This document shows positions 48,181 through 58,278 of a stretch of DNA of 64,000 nt, piece by piece. The stretch is from Buttiauxella agrestis ATCC 33320 (GTDB taxonomy: Bacteria; Pseudomonadota; Gammaproteobacteria; Enterobacterales; Enterobacteriaceae): assembly GCA_024169445.1 (NCBI GenBank), contig JALKFA010000001.1, forward strand, positions 2,108,001-2,172,000. Direction: 5' to 3'. The notes under the pieces are model-generated. The model searched no databases, was not told where the DNA came from, and was given only the letters and a program-made list of their open reading frames with translations. The position numbers and the translations under genes were made by a program. Each line of letters opens with the position of its first letter. Position 1 is the first letter of the stretch.

Positions 48181-50594
48181 TTGCCCGCTGGTTCTGGCGT
48201 GAATGGCGCTCGCCCTCGTTATTGATTGTCTGGCTGGCATTGAGCCTGGCGGTGGCGTGTGTGCTGGCGCTGGGCAATATCAGCGATCGCATGGAACAAG
48301 GGTTAAATCAGCAAAGCCGCGACTTTATGGCAGGCGACCGCGCCCTGAGAAGCGCCCGGGAGGTGCCGCAAGAATGGCTGGACCAGGCACAAAAAACGGG
48401 TCTGAAAGTCGGCAAGCAACTGACCTTCGCGACCATGACATTTGCTGGCGATACGCCACAACTGGCATCGGTAAAGGCGGTCGATGGTGTCTACCCGATG
48501 TATGGTCAACTCGATACCAACCCGCCTGGGCTGAAACCTGAGCCAGGCAGTGTGTTGCTGGCACCGCGTTTAATGGCACTGCTCAATCTCAAAGTCGGGG
48601 ATTCGCTGGATGTTGGCGACACCACTTTGCGTATTGCGGGTGAGGTGATTCAGGAGCCTGATTCTGGTTTTAATCCCTTCCAGATGGCACCACGTTTAAT
48701 GATGAACCTGGCCGATGTGGAAAAAACCGGCGCGGTACAGCCGGGAAGCCGCATCACCTGGCGCTACAAATTTGGTGGCACACCGCAACAGCTCGATAAA
48801 TTTGAAAACTACCTGCTACCGAAACTGAAGCCTGAACAACGCTGGTACGGCATGGAGCAAGATGACGGCGCGCTCGGCAAATCCCTCGAACGGTCACAGC
48901 AATTTTTGCTGCTTTCCGCACTGCTGACGCTGCTGTTGGCAGTGGCCGCCGTTGCTGTAGCGATGAACCATTACTGCCGCAGCCGTTACGATTTAGTGGC
49001 TATTCTGAAAACCCTTGGGGCAGGGCGCGCGGCACTACGTAAGTTGATTATCGGCCAGTGGCTGATGGTTTTAGCACTCGCTGCAATTACCGGTGGTGCG
49101 GCTGGCCTGGTGTTTGAAGCCGTGTTAATGCGCCTGCTAAAACCGGTTTTGCCAGCGGCACTTCCGCCTGCAAGTCTGTGGCCCTGGATCTGGGCTATTG
49201 GTTCGATGGTGGTGATTTCGCTGCTGGTGGGTCTGCGCCCGTATCGTTTATTGCTGGCAACACAACCGTTGCGGGTGTTACGCCGTGATGCGGTGGCAAA
49301 CGTCTGGCCGCTGAAAATCTACTTGCCGATTATTACTATCGTGGTGGTGGCCCTGTTAGCGTTACTGATGGGCGGAAGCACGTTGCTGTGGGCGGTGCTG
49401 GCGGGAACCGTGGTTCTGGCCGCGTTGTGCGGCATTGTTGGTTGGGGCGTATTACGGTTATTGAAAAAACTGACGCTAAAAAACCTTGCGTTGCGTCTGG
49501 CCGTGAACCGCTTGTTGCGCCAGCCCTGGGCAACGTTGAGCCAACTGGCTGCGTTCTCGCTGTCGTTTATGTTACTGGCATTATTGCTGGTGCTGCGTGG
49601 CGATTTACTCGACCGTTGGCAGCAACAATTACCGCCAGAAAGCCCGAACTATTTCCTGCTAAACATTGCTACTGAACAGGTTCAGCCGGTGAAAGAGTTT
49701 TTGGCCGAACACCAGATAATCCCTGAATCGTTCTACCCGATTGTGCGGGTGCGCATGACGGCGATCAATGGCAAATCGACCGAAGGCAATCCTGATGAAG
49801 CACTCAATCGAGAACTGAACCTCACATGGCAGAGTCAGAAACCGGCGCATAACCCGATCCTTGCTGGCAACTGGCCGCCAAAAGCGGGCGAAGTTTCCAT
49901 GGATGAAGGTGTGGCAAAACGGTTGAGTATCGGGCTTGGCGATACCGTCACGTTTATGGGCGATACTCAGGATTTTTCCGCCAAAGTGACCAGTTTGCGC
50001 AAAGTTGACTGGGAGAGCCTGCGGCCTAATTTCTACTTTATCTTCCCGCCAGGCGCTTTGGATAATCAGCCACAAAGTTGGTTAACCAGTTTCCGTCTGG
50101 AAGGAAAGAACGGCATGTTGACGCAGCTGAACCGTGAATTCCCAACGGTTAGCTTGCTGGATATTGGCGCGATATTACGCCAGGTTGGGCAGGTGCTGGA
50201 GCAGGTTAGCCGGGCTCTGGAAGTGATGGTCGTGCTGGTTACCGCTTGCGGCGTGTTGCTGTTGCTGGCACAGGTTCAGGTTGGAATGCGCCAGCGCCAT
50301 CAAGAACTGGTGGTGTATCGCACGCTGGGAGCCGGAAAACGCCTACTGCGCACCACGTTGTGGTGTGAGTTTGCGGTGCTGGGGTTTGTCTCCGGGCTGG
50401 TTGCCGCCATGGGGGCTGAAACCGCACTGGGGCTGTTGCAGACGCGGGTGTTTGATTTCCCATGGGAGCCTGACTGGCGGCTATGGGTCATTCTGCCAGT
50501 GAGCGGCGCGGTGCTGCTTTCACTGTGCGGCGGCTGGTTAGGTGTGCGCTTACTGAAAGGTAAGGCGTTATTCCGCCAGTTTGTCGCTTCGTAG
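48177..50594 (+). CDS. ybbP: YbbP, FtsX/LolC-like ABC permease
   Basis: 805 aa. About ten membrane helices in three clusters: one at the N-terminus, a group near 240-460, and a C-terminal FtsX domain (about 675-800; LAQVQVGMRQRHQELVVYRT). Large periplasmic regions lie between. The start overlaps the ybbA stop (ATGA), so the two proteins are made together. The exact cargo is unknown; suggested roles include moving a lipid-linked or hydrophobic substrate and working with TesA. Confidence 0.93.
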   Translation: MIARWFWREWRSPSLLIVWLALSLAVACVLALGNISDRMEQGLNQQSRDFMAGDRALRSAREVPQEWLDQAQKTGLKVGKQLTFATMTFAGDTPQLASVKAVDGVYPMYGQLDTNPPGLKPEPGSVLLAPRLMALLNLKVGDSLDVGDTTLRIAGEVIQEPDSGFNPFQMAPRLMMNLADVEKTGAVQPGSRITWRYKFGGTPQQLDKFENYLLPKLKPEQRWYGMEQDDGALGKSLERSQQFLLLSALLTLLLAVAAVAVAMNHYCRSRYDLVAILKTLGAGRAALRKLIIGQWLMVLALAAITGGAAGLVFEAVLMRLLKPVLPAALPPASLWPWIWAIGSMVVISLLVGLRPYRLLLATQPLRVLRRDAVANVWPLKIYLPIITIVVVALLALLMGGSTLLWAVLAGTVVLAALCGIVGWGVLRLLKKLTLKNLALRLAVNRLLRQPWATLSQLAAFSLSFMLLALLLVLRGDLLDRWQQQLPPESPNYFLLNIATEQVQPVKEFLAEHQIIPESFYPIVRVRMTAINGKSTEGNPDEALNRELNLTWQSQKPAHNPILAGNWPPKAGEVSMDEGVAKRLSIGLGDTVTFMGDTQDFSAKVTSLRKVDWESLRPNFYFIFPPGALDNQPQSWLTSFRLEGKNGMLTQLNREFPTVSLLDIGAILRQVGQVLEQVSRALEVMVVLVTACGVLLLLAQVQVGMRQRHQELVVYRTLGAGKRLLRTTLWCEFAVLGFVSGLVAAMGAETALGLLQTRVFDFPWEPDWRLWVILPVSGAVLLSLCGGWLGVRLLKGKALFRQFVAS

Positions 50595-50607
50595 CGGGTT
50601 ATTCACG

Positions 50608-50638
50608 GGCTAATGTTGTGTTTGGCATTAGCCTGTTT
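50608..50638 (+). terminator. Terminator between ybbP and mnmH
   Basis: GGCTAATG (50608-50615) pairs with CATTAGCC (50626-50633), followed by TGTTTGATTT. Convergent genes flank it. Confidence 0.75.
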
Positions 50639-50641
50639 GAT

Positions 50642-51739
50642 TTAAATATTGTTGTTAAGCCAGGCTTCAACCTGCTGATAGTCACCACGAAACACAATAT
50701 TGTCGGCTTTTTTGCTGAGCTGGTAGCGGTACATCGGGTCGTAATACTCTTCGAGCAGCGGCGAAAGCCAGGCCAGATGCCCCTCCACCGAACCGGTTTT
50801 TCGTTGCAATTCTAGCGCGTCATCCAGCAGTGCGCTGAACTGCGCAAAACGTTCCATCCCTAAACGGCGGCGAATGGCAAACAGGCCGTGATGCAGATAT
50901 TCGCCGTAGTTAAGCCATGCGGTTTCTTCATCGCTCACCGACAAAAATGCTTCGCTCATTTGCAGGAAATATTCGGTTTTTAGACGCTCTAAACGCTGCT
51001 CGAAGGGATCTTCAATCACCACAATCGGTGAGCGTTGCATCTGCTCTCTGAAACACTCCGGGATGTGGCGCGAGCCAATCATTCGGCCTTCATCTTCGAC
51101 AACCCACGTCACTTCCGCGCTATCGCTCTTTTTGAGCAACGTCACCGCGAGGTTATTTTCGAAATTGGTTTGCGAAGGTTGTTCGACAATGGTGCGGCCA
51201 AATGACGAACCACGATGGTGTGCCAGCCCTTCAAGATCGACGCCGGTTGGCAGTGAACGGATAAGGATCGTTTTGCCGCCGCCAGTGTTGCCACTGACCA
51301 GCACCATCGGCCAGCGCGAGCGGGATTCAATCACGCCCATCGCATAATGGCGCAGCGCTTTATAACCACCTTCAACCAGCGGATAGTCGACACCCGCTTC
51401 ATACAACCACTGTTGAACCAGGTGGGAACGCAGGCCGCCTCTGGCACAACACAGGAATCCTTGTGGGTTTTGGCGGCATTGTTCCAGCCACTTCTCTAAA
51501 CGGGCTTCGCGGATATCGCCATGTACCAGACTGTGGCCCAATTCAATCGCGGCTTGTTGACCGTGTTGCTTGTAACAAGTGCCTACCGCGACACGTTCGT
51601 CGTCTGACATCAACGGTAAATTCACTGCGGCAGGCATTGTTCCCTGAGCGAATTCAACCGGCGCACGCACGTCGATAAGCGGAATATCGGCGCGCAGCAG
51701 ATGTTCATAATGTTGAGTATTGGGACGAGCGTTTTGCAT
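50642..51739 (-). CDS. mnmH: MnmH/SelU, tRNA 2-selenouridine (and geranylthiouridine) synthase
   Basis: 365 aa. N-terminal rhodanese domain (1-125) with Cys97 in GFLCCARGG, then a P-loop domain with Walker [10 protein letters not shown] near 150. It geranylates and then selenates 2-thiouridine at the wobble position of tRNA(Lys), tRNA(Glu) and tRNA(Gln), using selenophosphate. In E. coli K-12 an Rhs element separates ybbP from the next conserved genes; here mnmH follows ybbP directly. Confidence 0.95.
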   Translation of the reverse strand: MQNARPNTQHYEHLLRADIPLIDVRAPVEFAQGTMPAAVNLPLMSDDERVAVGTCYKQHGQQAAIELGHSLVHGDIREARLEKWLEQCRQNPQGFLCCARGGLRSHLVQQWLYEAGVDYPLVEGGYKALRHYAMGVIESRSRWPMVLVSGNTGGGKTILIRSLPTGVDLEGLAHHRGSSFGRTIVEQPSQTNFENNLAVTLLKKSDSAEVTWVVEDEGRMIGSRHIPECFREQMQRSPIVVIEDPFEQRLERLKTEYFLQMSEAFLSVSDEETAWLNYGEYLHHGLFAIRRRLGMERFAQFSALLDDALELQRKTGSVEGHLAWLSPLLEEYYDPMYRYQLSKKADNIVFRGDYQQVEAWLNNNI

Positions 51740-51826
51740 GGATAACCTTAAAGCGAGTGAGGCCAGAAACGCTGGGGATTGTGCGCTTTTGCATGCAAAA
51801 AAGAAAGGAAGGGGCTGGAATGGCAG

Positions 51827-51858
51827 GGCGGGTAAGCGATTAACGCTACCCGCCGCTG
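51827..51858 (-). terminator. Hairpin downstream of purK
   Basis: GGCGGGT (51827-51833) pairs with ACCCGCC (51848-51854), with inner AGCG/CGCT. It lies 7 bp past the purK stop. Read leftward it is followed by a C/T-rich stretch. Confidence 0.6.
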
Positions 51859-51861
51859 TGA

Positions 51862-52926
51862 TTAGAGTTTGCTCTGCGCCCAGGCAATCCCACTGGCGTA
51901 TTCCACGGGTAACAACGGCACCAGCGCTTCAAGCGTTGCGCCCAGTCTGTCGTTATCGCTGTCATTGAGATTGAGATGGCCGACTTTACGACCTTCACGC
52001 ACGTCTTTGTCGTACCAGTGTAAATGCACCAACGGCAGTTTCAGCCAGTCGTAATTTAAATCGGTACCGATAAGGTTGATCATTACTGACGGTGAATTAA
52101 CGACAGGTTGCGGCAACGGCAGATCAACAATGGCGCGCAGATGCAGCTCAAACTGGCTGATAGATGCGCCGTTTTGTGTCCAGTGGCCGCTGTTGTGCAC
52201 GCGCGGTGCCAGTTCGTTAATCAGCAACCCGGCAGGCGTGACGAAGCACTCCATCGCCATCACGCCGACATAGTTCAGCTCATGCAGAATTGCCGAAAGC
52301 ATCGCTTCCGCTTGCTGCTGTTGCTCAATGTTTGCCTGCGGGAAAACCACGCTGGTGCGCAGAATACCGTCCTGATGCAGGTTGTGAGTTAGCGGATAAA
52401 ACACCGTGCTGCCGTCATGCCCGCGTGCGCCAACCAGCGAAACTTCGCCGGAAAAGTTAATGCCTTGCTCAACGATACACTCGCCGTAGCACTCATCGGG
52501 CAATTGGCTGGTTTCATCGCTGCGCAAACGCCACTGTCCGCGTCCGTCGTAACCGCCAACGCGACGCTTCACAATCGCCAGTTCGCCAAGGTTGTGGAAC
52601 ACGTCAGCCCATTGGTCGCGGCTGGAAAGGAACTGCCACGGCGCGGTCGCCAGTTCGAGTTTATCGAACAGCTGTTTTTGCGTCAGACGGTCGGCGATAA
52701 TCGGGAAAACATCGCGGTTCACAAACGCATTGTGGCGCGCCAGTTCGCGGGTGAGGGCGGTTTCAGGCCAGCGCTCAATTTCTGCGGTGATAACACTTTG
52801 CGCAAATGGTACGGCTTCAGGTTCAGCGTCAAGACCCACCGGATAAACCGCGATGCCCAGCGGTTCGCCCGCCTGGCGCAGCATTCTGCCTAACTGACCG
52901 TTACCCAACACGCAAACGCGTTTCAT
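51862..52926 (-). CDS. purK: N5-carboxyaminoimidazole ribonucleotide synthase
   Basis: 354 aa (355 in E. coli). ATP-grasp fold: N-terminal [20 protein letters not shown], central lid ([33 protein letters not shown]), and Mg site [20 protein letters not shown]. It makes N5-CAIR from AIR, bicarbonate and ATP. It overlaps the end of purE by 4 bp (ATGA). Both depend on the purE promoter and PurR. Confidence 0.97.
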   Translation of the reverse strand: MKRVCVLGNGQLGRMLRQAGEPLGIAVYPVGLDAEPEAVPFAQSVITAEIERWPETALTRELARHNAFVNRDVFPIIADRLTQKQLFDKLELATAPWQFLSSRDQWADVFHNLGELAIVKRRVGGYDGRGQWRLRSDETSQLPDECYGECIVEQGINFSGEVSLVGARGHDGSTVFYPLTHNLHQDGILRTSVVFPQANIEQQQQAEAMLSAILHELNYVGVMAMECFVTPAGLLINELAPRVHNSGHWTQNGASISQFELHLRAIVDLPLPQPVVNSPSVMINLIGTDLNYDWLKLPLVHLHWYDKDVREGRKVGHLNLNDSDNDRLGATLEALVPLLPVEYASGIAWAQSKL

Positions 52927-53432
52927 GCTTCACCCCGTGGGTCCGGGTTTTCCAGCACTTCGTCGGTCTGGCTTTGACGCCAGTCTGCCAGGCGCTGACT
53001 GAGACCTTTATCGTGCAGAGCGAGAATTTGCGCCGCCAGTAAAGCAGCGTTGGCCGCACCGGCTTTGCCGATTGCCAGCGTGCCGACCGGAATACCGCGT
53101 GGCATTTGTACAATAGAGTAGAGACTGTCGACGCCGCTTAAAGCCGCGCTCTGGACTGGCACACCCAGCACCGGAACCAGGGTTTTCGCCGCGATCATAC
53201 CCGGTAAATGCGCCGCACCGCCTGCACCTGCAATAATCACCTGATAACCGTTGCTGCTCGCCTGTTCGGCAAAGCTGAAGAGTTTATCGGGAGTGCGGTG
53301 TGCGGAAACCACTTCAACGTGGTGTGGGACATCAAGGGCGGTGAGGATTTCTGCGGCAAACTGCATGGTGGCCCAGTCACTTTTGGAACCCATGACAATG
53401 GCGATACGCGCCGGGGTCTGGTTGGAGGACAT
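52923..53432 (-). CDS. purE: N5-CAIR mutase
   Basis: 169 aa, E. coli length. Class I PurE with [18 protein letters not shown], and [11 protein letters not shown] plus its catalytic His. It converts N5-CAIR to CAIR in purine synthesis. The ATG at 53432 gives the family start [20 protein letters not shown] nine bases upstream is nearer to AGGAG but is less likely. In E. coli the next gene upstream is lpxH; here accessory DNA begins instead. Confidence 0.96.
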   Translation of the reverse strand: MSSNQTPARIAIVMGSKSDWATMQFAAEILTALDVPHHVEVVSAHRTPDKLFSFAEQASSNGYQVIIAGAGGAAHLPGMIAAKTLVPVLGVPVQSAALSGVDSLYSIVQMPRGIPVGTLAIGKAGAANAALLAAQILALHDKGLSQRLADWRQSQTDEVLENPDPRGEA

Positions 53433-53521
53433 GCGTCTCAAAACTCCTGTGGGTATGCAAACATCACCGAACGTGGCTCGGTCGGTCAGAAGGGCTCAGA
53501 GAATAGCATGAACATGCAGCA

Positions 53522-53537
53522 AGGAAAACGGTTGCGT
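53522..53537 (-). promoter_or_regulatory. PurR box of the purEK operon
   Basis: On the minus strand it reads ACGCAACCGTTTTCCT, a full 16-bp PurR operator and, as I recall it, the same as the E. coli purE operator. It lies 90 bp before the purE start. PurR with hypoxanthine or guanine represses here. Confidence 0.92.
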
Positions 53538-53639
53538 GGCGATTGTTAATGCCAGATTGTCCTGTTTCCTGACATGATAAAAGTGAGAACGATGCGGAGA
53601 TAAAATTCCGCACCGGGAAGCGCCTCTGGATACATTACT

Positions 53640-54767
53640 TTAGCCAAATACTTTTTTGACGGCTGCTAAGTAGCTAAAACCATTAACGGTGTCTGGCTCG
53701 AGATAGCTCCCTTCCGTCCATTCGTTCCACGCGTTGATCGTACAAACGGGAAATACCGATTTTTCTGTATCCATAAAGTTCTTAACGTCCTGGAGCGCCT
53801 TTTCGAATTCCGCAGGGGAATTATCCGTATACACCGGGAACCAGGGATAGCCAATGTCTTCGAAGCAGTCGGTTTGCACCGTTCTGGGGGAAGAATCCCA
53901 GCCCACTGTTACGTTGGGGATATAAGGGAGCGCGTGTTGGCTGCTCAAGCGTGCATGTTCTGCTTTGGCGCATTCGCGGATCTCGTTGTAGGGGCAATCA
54001 GGAAAATGACCCGGTGTAATATGATGAACCCACACGTAGCTGGTCACGCTGTCAATTCCCAGATACTCAATCACCTTATCAGGATCGGTAAGCGTATTTT
54101 CGGTTGGTAAGGTTTCGATACCCCATACCACGGCATTGAGATGCAACTCGCCCAGCCCGCGCGCGCGAATTTTTGCTCGAAAATCCTCCAGCACTCTTTT
54201 GCTATTGCTCAGCCCACCCAGGCCTTTAACCAGGCTCATCATCTCGTAAATCGAAAAATAAAATTTCCCGTCTAACTTCCAGTAAGAAGGATGAGTGAAA
54301 TAGCGTTCAATAATATGCTCGGTTGCATCTATAAATACCTGCTCGGAGACAGCCCCCGTGAGGCGGGTAGGGTAAGGCTGATAGCGGGTAGCCGGATGAA
54401 TCTCCAGCCAGTCATGGTTGGCCCACATAATGGCAAATTTAACATCACTATTGTTGGCGGCGTTTAAATAGCCTTCGTCAAGACAGCGTTCAAGAAATGG
54501 CCCCTCCTGGTGCCAGTACCAGTCAAAGATAAAGGCAGAGATCCCGTGCCCGGCGGCTGCGCTAATTTTCTTTTCCATAACCACTGGGTCAGCTTCATCT
54601 TCATAACCCCATAGCGGCACTTTGGGTTGCATATGGCCGACAAACCGTGGCGTAGCATTTTTCACCAGTTCCCATTCAGTCCAACCTTTGCCGTGCCATT
54701 GCTCTACTTTGGGATCACAGTGGAAATTGGGGAAATAATATGCAGCCACTTCATATTTTCTTTGCAT
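53640..54767 (-). CDS. GH99-like/WbsX-type glycan-active protein
   Basis: 375 aa, no signal peptide. Family marks: VAAYYFPNFHCDP at the start, GKGWTEWELVKNATPRF near 27-43, ISAFIFDWYWH near 77, AIMWANHDW near 113, and the C-terminal INAWNEWTEGSYLEPD. These are the signatures of the glycosyltransferase-WbsX/GH99-like TIM-barrel group usually found in O-antigen or polysaccharide clusters. Here the only partner is an MFS sugar porter 21 bp upstream in the same operon, which suggests breakdown or trimming of an imported saccharide. It may be a hydrolase or a transferase; the sequence does not settle this. Confidence 0.75.
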   Translation of the reverse strand: MQRKYEVAAYYFPNFHCDPKVEQWHGKGWTEWELVKNATPRFVGHMQPKVPLWGYEDEADPVVMEKKISAAAGHGISAFIFDWYWHQEGPFLERCLDEGYLNAANNSDVKFAIMWANHDWLEIHPATRYQPYPTRLTGAVSEQVFIDATEHIIERYFTHPSYWKLDGKFYFSIYEMMSLVKGLGGLSNSKRVLEDFRAKIRARGLGELHLNAVVWGIETLPTENTLTDPDKVIEYLGIDSVTSYVWVHHITPGHFPDCPYNEIRECAKAEHARLSSQHALPYIPNVTVGWDSSPRTVQTDCFEDIGYPWFPVYTDNSPAEFEKALQDVKNFMDTEKSVFPVCTINAWNEWTEGSYLEPDTVNGFSYLAAVKKVFG

Positions 54768-54788
54768 TATCGTCAGTCCTTTTACGTA

Positions 54789-56051
54789 TTAATGATGGTT
54801 TTGAATAATATCTGCCTCGGAATTAAACTCATTGCGCTGGTTGCCATGAAAGCAGAGCCAACCGATAACCATACCGACGCCAGCCATACATGAGAGGACG
54901 GTATATAAAAAAGTTGTTCCCATTTCGAGTAATAAGGGGGTCACAAATGCCAGTAGCCCGCAGGTCAGCCTGGATACCGCAACGATGATGCCCTGCGCCG
55001 TTGAGCGTAACATCGTGGGAAATGATTCCTGCGACCATACTTTCATAATGCCTTCAAATGCCAGCCCGGCCCCAGTGCTGGTAAATAACATGGCGCAGAA
55101 CCAGGAGAACGGTGCAAAGTTAAATAAAACTGGCATGACAAACCCTGCGGTATAGAAAAATGCGCCAACAATAAATCCGGTCATTCTTTTAGGTGTATCA
55201 ACCAGTTTCATAAAGGCAACCCCAGAGACAATACATACCGGAAGCATTAATAAGCTCCAAAATGAGTGGGTTTCAATCGGTATACCGACGATATTAACGG
55301 CAATATATGCACCAAATTGCCCACTGGTGTTAGCCGCCAGGTTAGTCAACATATAGAAAAGACAAAGTGCGATAAACGGAGTGAGATATTTTCTGTTAAA
55401 TAAATCTTTGAATGAGGCTGTTTGGGCGCGAATCGTTTTTACTCCGCAGAGACGTTCATGGTGTGCGGCCAACCATAGGGGAGATTCAGGGATAAGCGAG
55501 CGCAGAATTAATAATGCGATACCAGTAATTCCAATATGGAAGTAAAGAATTTGCGCGCCTAAAATGCCCCAACTGCCTACTACTGAAGCGATGGCCATTG
55601 ATACGCTTACGCCGCCAGCCCACAAAAGATTAGACAGTCCAATAATTTTACCGCGATTTTTATCCGTTGCCGCCTCCGAGATGGTCGCCAGAGAAACCGG
55701 TAAATCTGCACCTGTCGCCAGACCCAATAAAAGAGTGCCGAGAAGTAAGAGGGGAAATGTTCGACCGAATGCCATTAGCAATGCGCCAACGACAATCATT
55801 GCCATTGTGGTGATGAATATTTTTTTTCTGCCGAACATGTCGCCTAAACGGCCGCCGAAAAAAGCCCCCAGGGCAATACAGAGTGTTAATACACCGGAGA
55901 AAATACCGATTTGCCCTGCTGTGACGCCAATCGTTTTTGAATAGATAACCAGAGCGGTTCCGCTTGATACAATCGCGGCCGAGTCGATATAGGATGCCAT
56001 CCCTGATACAGTGCCAATATACCAGGGATTAGTCTGTTTAATGATGGACAT
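54789..56051 (-). CDS. MFS transporter, sugar porter type
   Basis: 420 aa with twelve hydrophobic segments. Motif A GGRLGDMFGRKKIF lies after helix 2. RSLIPESPLWLAAHHER before the central loop matches the sugar porter PESPRWL signature. The second-half motif A is degenerate (KLVDTPKRM). It likely imports a mono- or oligosaccharide by proton symport. First gene of a two-gene operon with the GH99-like protein. Confidence 0.85.
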   Translation of the reverse strand: MSIIKQTNPWYIGTVSGMASYIDSAAIVSSGTALVIYSKTIGVTAGQIGIFSGVLTLCIALGAFFGGRLGDMFGRKKIFITTMAMIVVGALLMAFGRTFPLLLLGTLLLGLATGADLPVSLATISEAATDKNRGKIIGLSNLLWAGGVSVSMAIASVVGSWGILGAQILYFHIGITGIALLILRSLIPESPLWLAAHHERLCGVKTIRAQTASFKDLFNRKYLTPFIALCLFYMLTNLAANTSGQFGAYIAVNIVGIPIETHSFWSLLMLPVCIVSGVAFMKLVDTPKRMTGFIVGAFFYTAGFVMPVLFNFAPFSWFCAMLFTSTGAGLAFEGIMKVWSQESFPTMLRSTAQGIIVAVSRLTCGLLAFVTPLLLEMGTTFLYTVLSCMAGVGMVIGWLCFHGNQRNEFNSEADIIQNHH

Positions 56052-56439
56052 AAATTATTACTCCATGTAATAGATTGTTTTATAAAGATCCTAATTTATG
56101 GTTCAATTAATGCCTCCTTAGTTATGGTTTCTGGTTGTTGATTATGGGTTGGTAATGCATGAATATAACCATCCCGTTTATAACGTTAAATTAAAGAACA
56201 GTCCTTCTGTTGAGTGCCATCATTAACCAAATAGGGATAAATGTGGCGAAATATAAAATATCGACGAGCTCAATATCACATAACTGCCAGGAAGCCAGGT
56301 GCACCATGGTTTTTTTTTTGAACTAATATTGACGATGCTGATCGGTAATATATTCCGCTGTTTTGGTCAGTTATTTCAGGGGGGGATAAGGCAGATACAC
56401 CAGCGATACCTGTCACCAGGTACCGCCCCTTAGAGTTGT
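56052..56439. other. Intergenic region upstream of the MFS/GH99-like operon, no gene seen
   Basis: 388 bp, A+T-rich, with a ten-base T run at 56310-56319. It should hold the operon promoter. I see no supported coding sequence or RNA. Confidence 0.4.
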
Positions 56440-56970
56440 TTAATGAATGCCCGGCACGGCCTCACCCTCTATCATTGCCAGCCCTGTCGTGGTGCGGATA
56501 AAACGCGGCGCTTTCAAATCCTCTGCCAGCATGCTCAGTAATTCAAATAATAATTCGCTGATGTGTTCCTGCTGATCCAGCGTGATCTGTTGGTTCAGTA
56601 ACACCATGGTTAATGCGCAACAATATTCACAGGTTGTCTCTGAATCTGTTGAAAGTGGACTGCGATATTCATCGTAATTATTGTCATTCACCGTTAATTG
56701 CTCAATAAGATGTTTTGGCAACGGCGATTTTAAAACCACTTTCAGTACATTCAACCCCGCCAGTAAACGCCCGCATAACGCCATATATTCAGCGTGATTA
56801 TTAACTTCGATTAATTCATCAGCATAACGTTGGCAAATATCCACAACCTGGAATAAATCATGCGTGGCACTCAACGGTATTTTTAATAAAGCTGCGATGT
56901 TCCCCGCAATAACGGATTGAGCAGCAGTGATTTCAGGGCGAGCGAATGTGTTACTATTGGCAACAGCCAT
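56440..56970 (-). CDS. Unrecognised 176-aa protein
   Basis: I do not recognise this protein. The predicted fold is mostly alpha-helical and soluble, mildly acidic. It has a CEYC dicysteine followed by CALTMVLLNQQ (about residues 115-130) and a leucine-rich C-terminal helix (ELLFELLSMLAEDLKAPRF). No signal peptide or membrane segment. The ATG follows AGGAGTAACGCT, a strong ribosome site, which supports real translation. It stands alone between the sugar operon and an IS-like scar. Confidence 0.6.
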   Translation of the reverse strand: MAVANSNTFARPEITAAQSVIAGNIAALLKIPLSATHDLFQVVDICQRYADELIEVNNHAEYMALCGRLLAGLNVLKVVLKSPLPKHLIEQLTVNDNNYDEYRSPLSTDSETTCEYCCALTMVLLNQQITLDQQEHISELLFELLSMLAEDLKAPRFIRTTTGLAMIEGEAVPGIH

Positions 56971-57390
56971 AGCGTTACTCCTAATTAGTTAACGTTTGTG
57001 GTTAGCCCTCTTTTGGTGTTCGTGCACCATTCGGGGGCGAATCTTTTTACCCCTCCACCTTCTGCTAAAAGTACTGGACAAGTCAACAGTAAAACCTTGC
57101 TTAATTATTGGAAACCGAAAGTCTTCGGCGCAAATCACTATATAGTGAAAATTGAATTTTGGAATTGCAGGAGATATTAAACCAGGTGTTCGGGCTGCTT
57201 TTAGCGATCAGCAGACGTTCGTAATTGAGTCACCATGAATCTTGCTAACATGCCGTGTGTCAATCAACTGGGAACAGGTCACGTCAGCCCTCTAAAACCA
57301 CGTATAGCGGGGGGCAGGTCAGAATAACTCGCCTACTTTCACACCTGAACGATATAATAGCCATGGGATAGAAGAAAAGGACGACATGAA
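56971..57390. other. Non-coding stretch with IS-end-like sequences and a candidate promoter
   Basis: 420 bp without a supported gene. GGGAACAGGTCA (57270-57281) and GGGGGCAGGTCA (57310-57321) are near-copies. The second is repeated in inverse at 58342-58353. They resemble insertion-sequence termini, but no transposase remnant is present. TATAAT at 57353-57358 could be the -10 of the next gene, although I see no good -35. Confidence 0.4.
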
Positions 57391-57963
57391 GTGAGCTTCC
57401 TATCTACTCAGCAAATACATGATCATTGCCTGGCAACAACACAAGAAGCTATTGAAATACTTGGATGGACTAATATCTCAGTAGGCGTTTTGAGCGACGA
57501 AGAGAGACGCCAGCTTGAAGACGCAAATTTACAAAGCCCCTTGGACTGGCGATGGGCGATGCAGACCTATAGCGGTAACACTGAAGACGGAATACTGGAT
57601 ATAACTTTAAAGCTGATCGACCGTGATGAGCCGGAACAGCTTCATGCGGTTATCATTTGTAAATACGACTGGCGCCGTGAGCAATTCTCAATTTGCATGT
57701 TAGAAAACTTCATTTCAGATGAAGATACCGACCTAACAGGCAACGTATTGATCATCGCACTTATTTACGCGACTACCTTCTGCCAGATCGCGGAGCTTGA
57801 CGACGTCTATATTCAAGATCCTACTGAATATGCACAACCGCGTTATAGGAGCTACGGATTTGCCCAGGTATGGGATGACCACAGTAAGATGTCTGCAGAT
57901 GTGCGCGACATCCTCAATACCATACGATTGAAAGTGAATGGCATTGACCCAGATGAAGAATGA
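57391..57963 (+). CDS. Unrecognised 190-aa acidic protein
   Basis: I do not recognise this protein. It is acidic, with D/E-rich segments (SDEERRQLEDANLQ, LIDRDEPEQ, GIDPDEE at the end). The C-terminal half has a strand-helix pattern and RYRSYGFAQVW, faintly like the last motif of GNAT acetyltransferases, which is not enough for a call. The start is GTG with AAAAGGA about ten bases upstream. A minimal ATG-AAG-TGA overlaps the site (57386-57394). A 57-aa basic protein gene follows 90 bp downstream on the same strand. Confidence 0.6.
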   Translation: MSFLSTQQIHDHCLATTQEAIEILGWTNISVGVLSDEERRQLEDANLQSPLDWRWAMQTYSGNTEDGILDITLKLIDRDEPEQLHAVIICKYDWRREQFSICMLENFISDEDTDLTGNVLIIALIYATTFCQIAELDDVYIQDPTEYAQPRYRSYGFAQVWDDHSKMSADVRDILNTIRLKVNGIDPDEE

Positions 57964-58053
57964 CAATCTCAATCAGCAGTCGATGGGCTGTTTGTTTAAT
58001 GAACGCATTTGTTATAAAATTATCCATAAGATCTATAGCCAAAGAGGTTAAAC

Positions 58054-58227
58054 ATGATCAAACAACATAGAAAAATCACTTCTGATAAAGCTATGGCTGG
58101 TGCAAGACGCTCTCTCGACTTCTGGGCTTCCATCGACGGCAACAAACTTGCCAAAGTTGGTCAGAAGGAAAAAGACATGGATATGGTCGGGCCGAAGAAA
58201 GGTGTAAAGCCAGTAAGCCTCGGATAA
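58054..58227 (+). CDS. Unrecognised small basic protein, 57 aa
   Basis: Small protein starting MIKQHRKITSDKAMAGARRS and continuing LDFWASIDGNKLAKVGQKEK. It is lysine-rich, with no Cys. AGAGG lies 7 bases upstream of the ATG, and a terminator begins 24 bp after the stop, so it is a complete transcription end. A TATAAAAT-like -10 at about 58013 may give it its own promoter. Its pairing with an acidic larger protein is the kind of arrangement seen in toxin-antitoxin or immunity pairs, but nothing direct supports that function. Confidence 0.6.
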   Translation: MIKQHRKITSDKAMAGARRSLDFWASIDGNKLAKVGQKEKDMDMVGPKKGVKPVSLG

Positions 58228-58251
58228 TATTCATCATCCCTATCAAAAAGT

Positions 58252-58278
58252 AAGGCTCCTTCAATGGGAGCCTTATTC
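58252..58278 (+). terminator. Intrinsic terminator after the 57-aa gene
   Basis: AAGGCTCC (58252-58259), loop TTCAATG, GGAGCCTT (58267-58274), then ATTC. The stem is perfect. Confidence 0.8.

Noticed and set aside
56310-56319. Run of ten T bases, a possible phase-variable tract
   Set aside because: It is outside any coding frame and not placed between visible promoter elements. No evidence that length matters.
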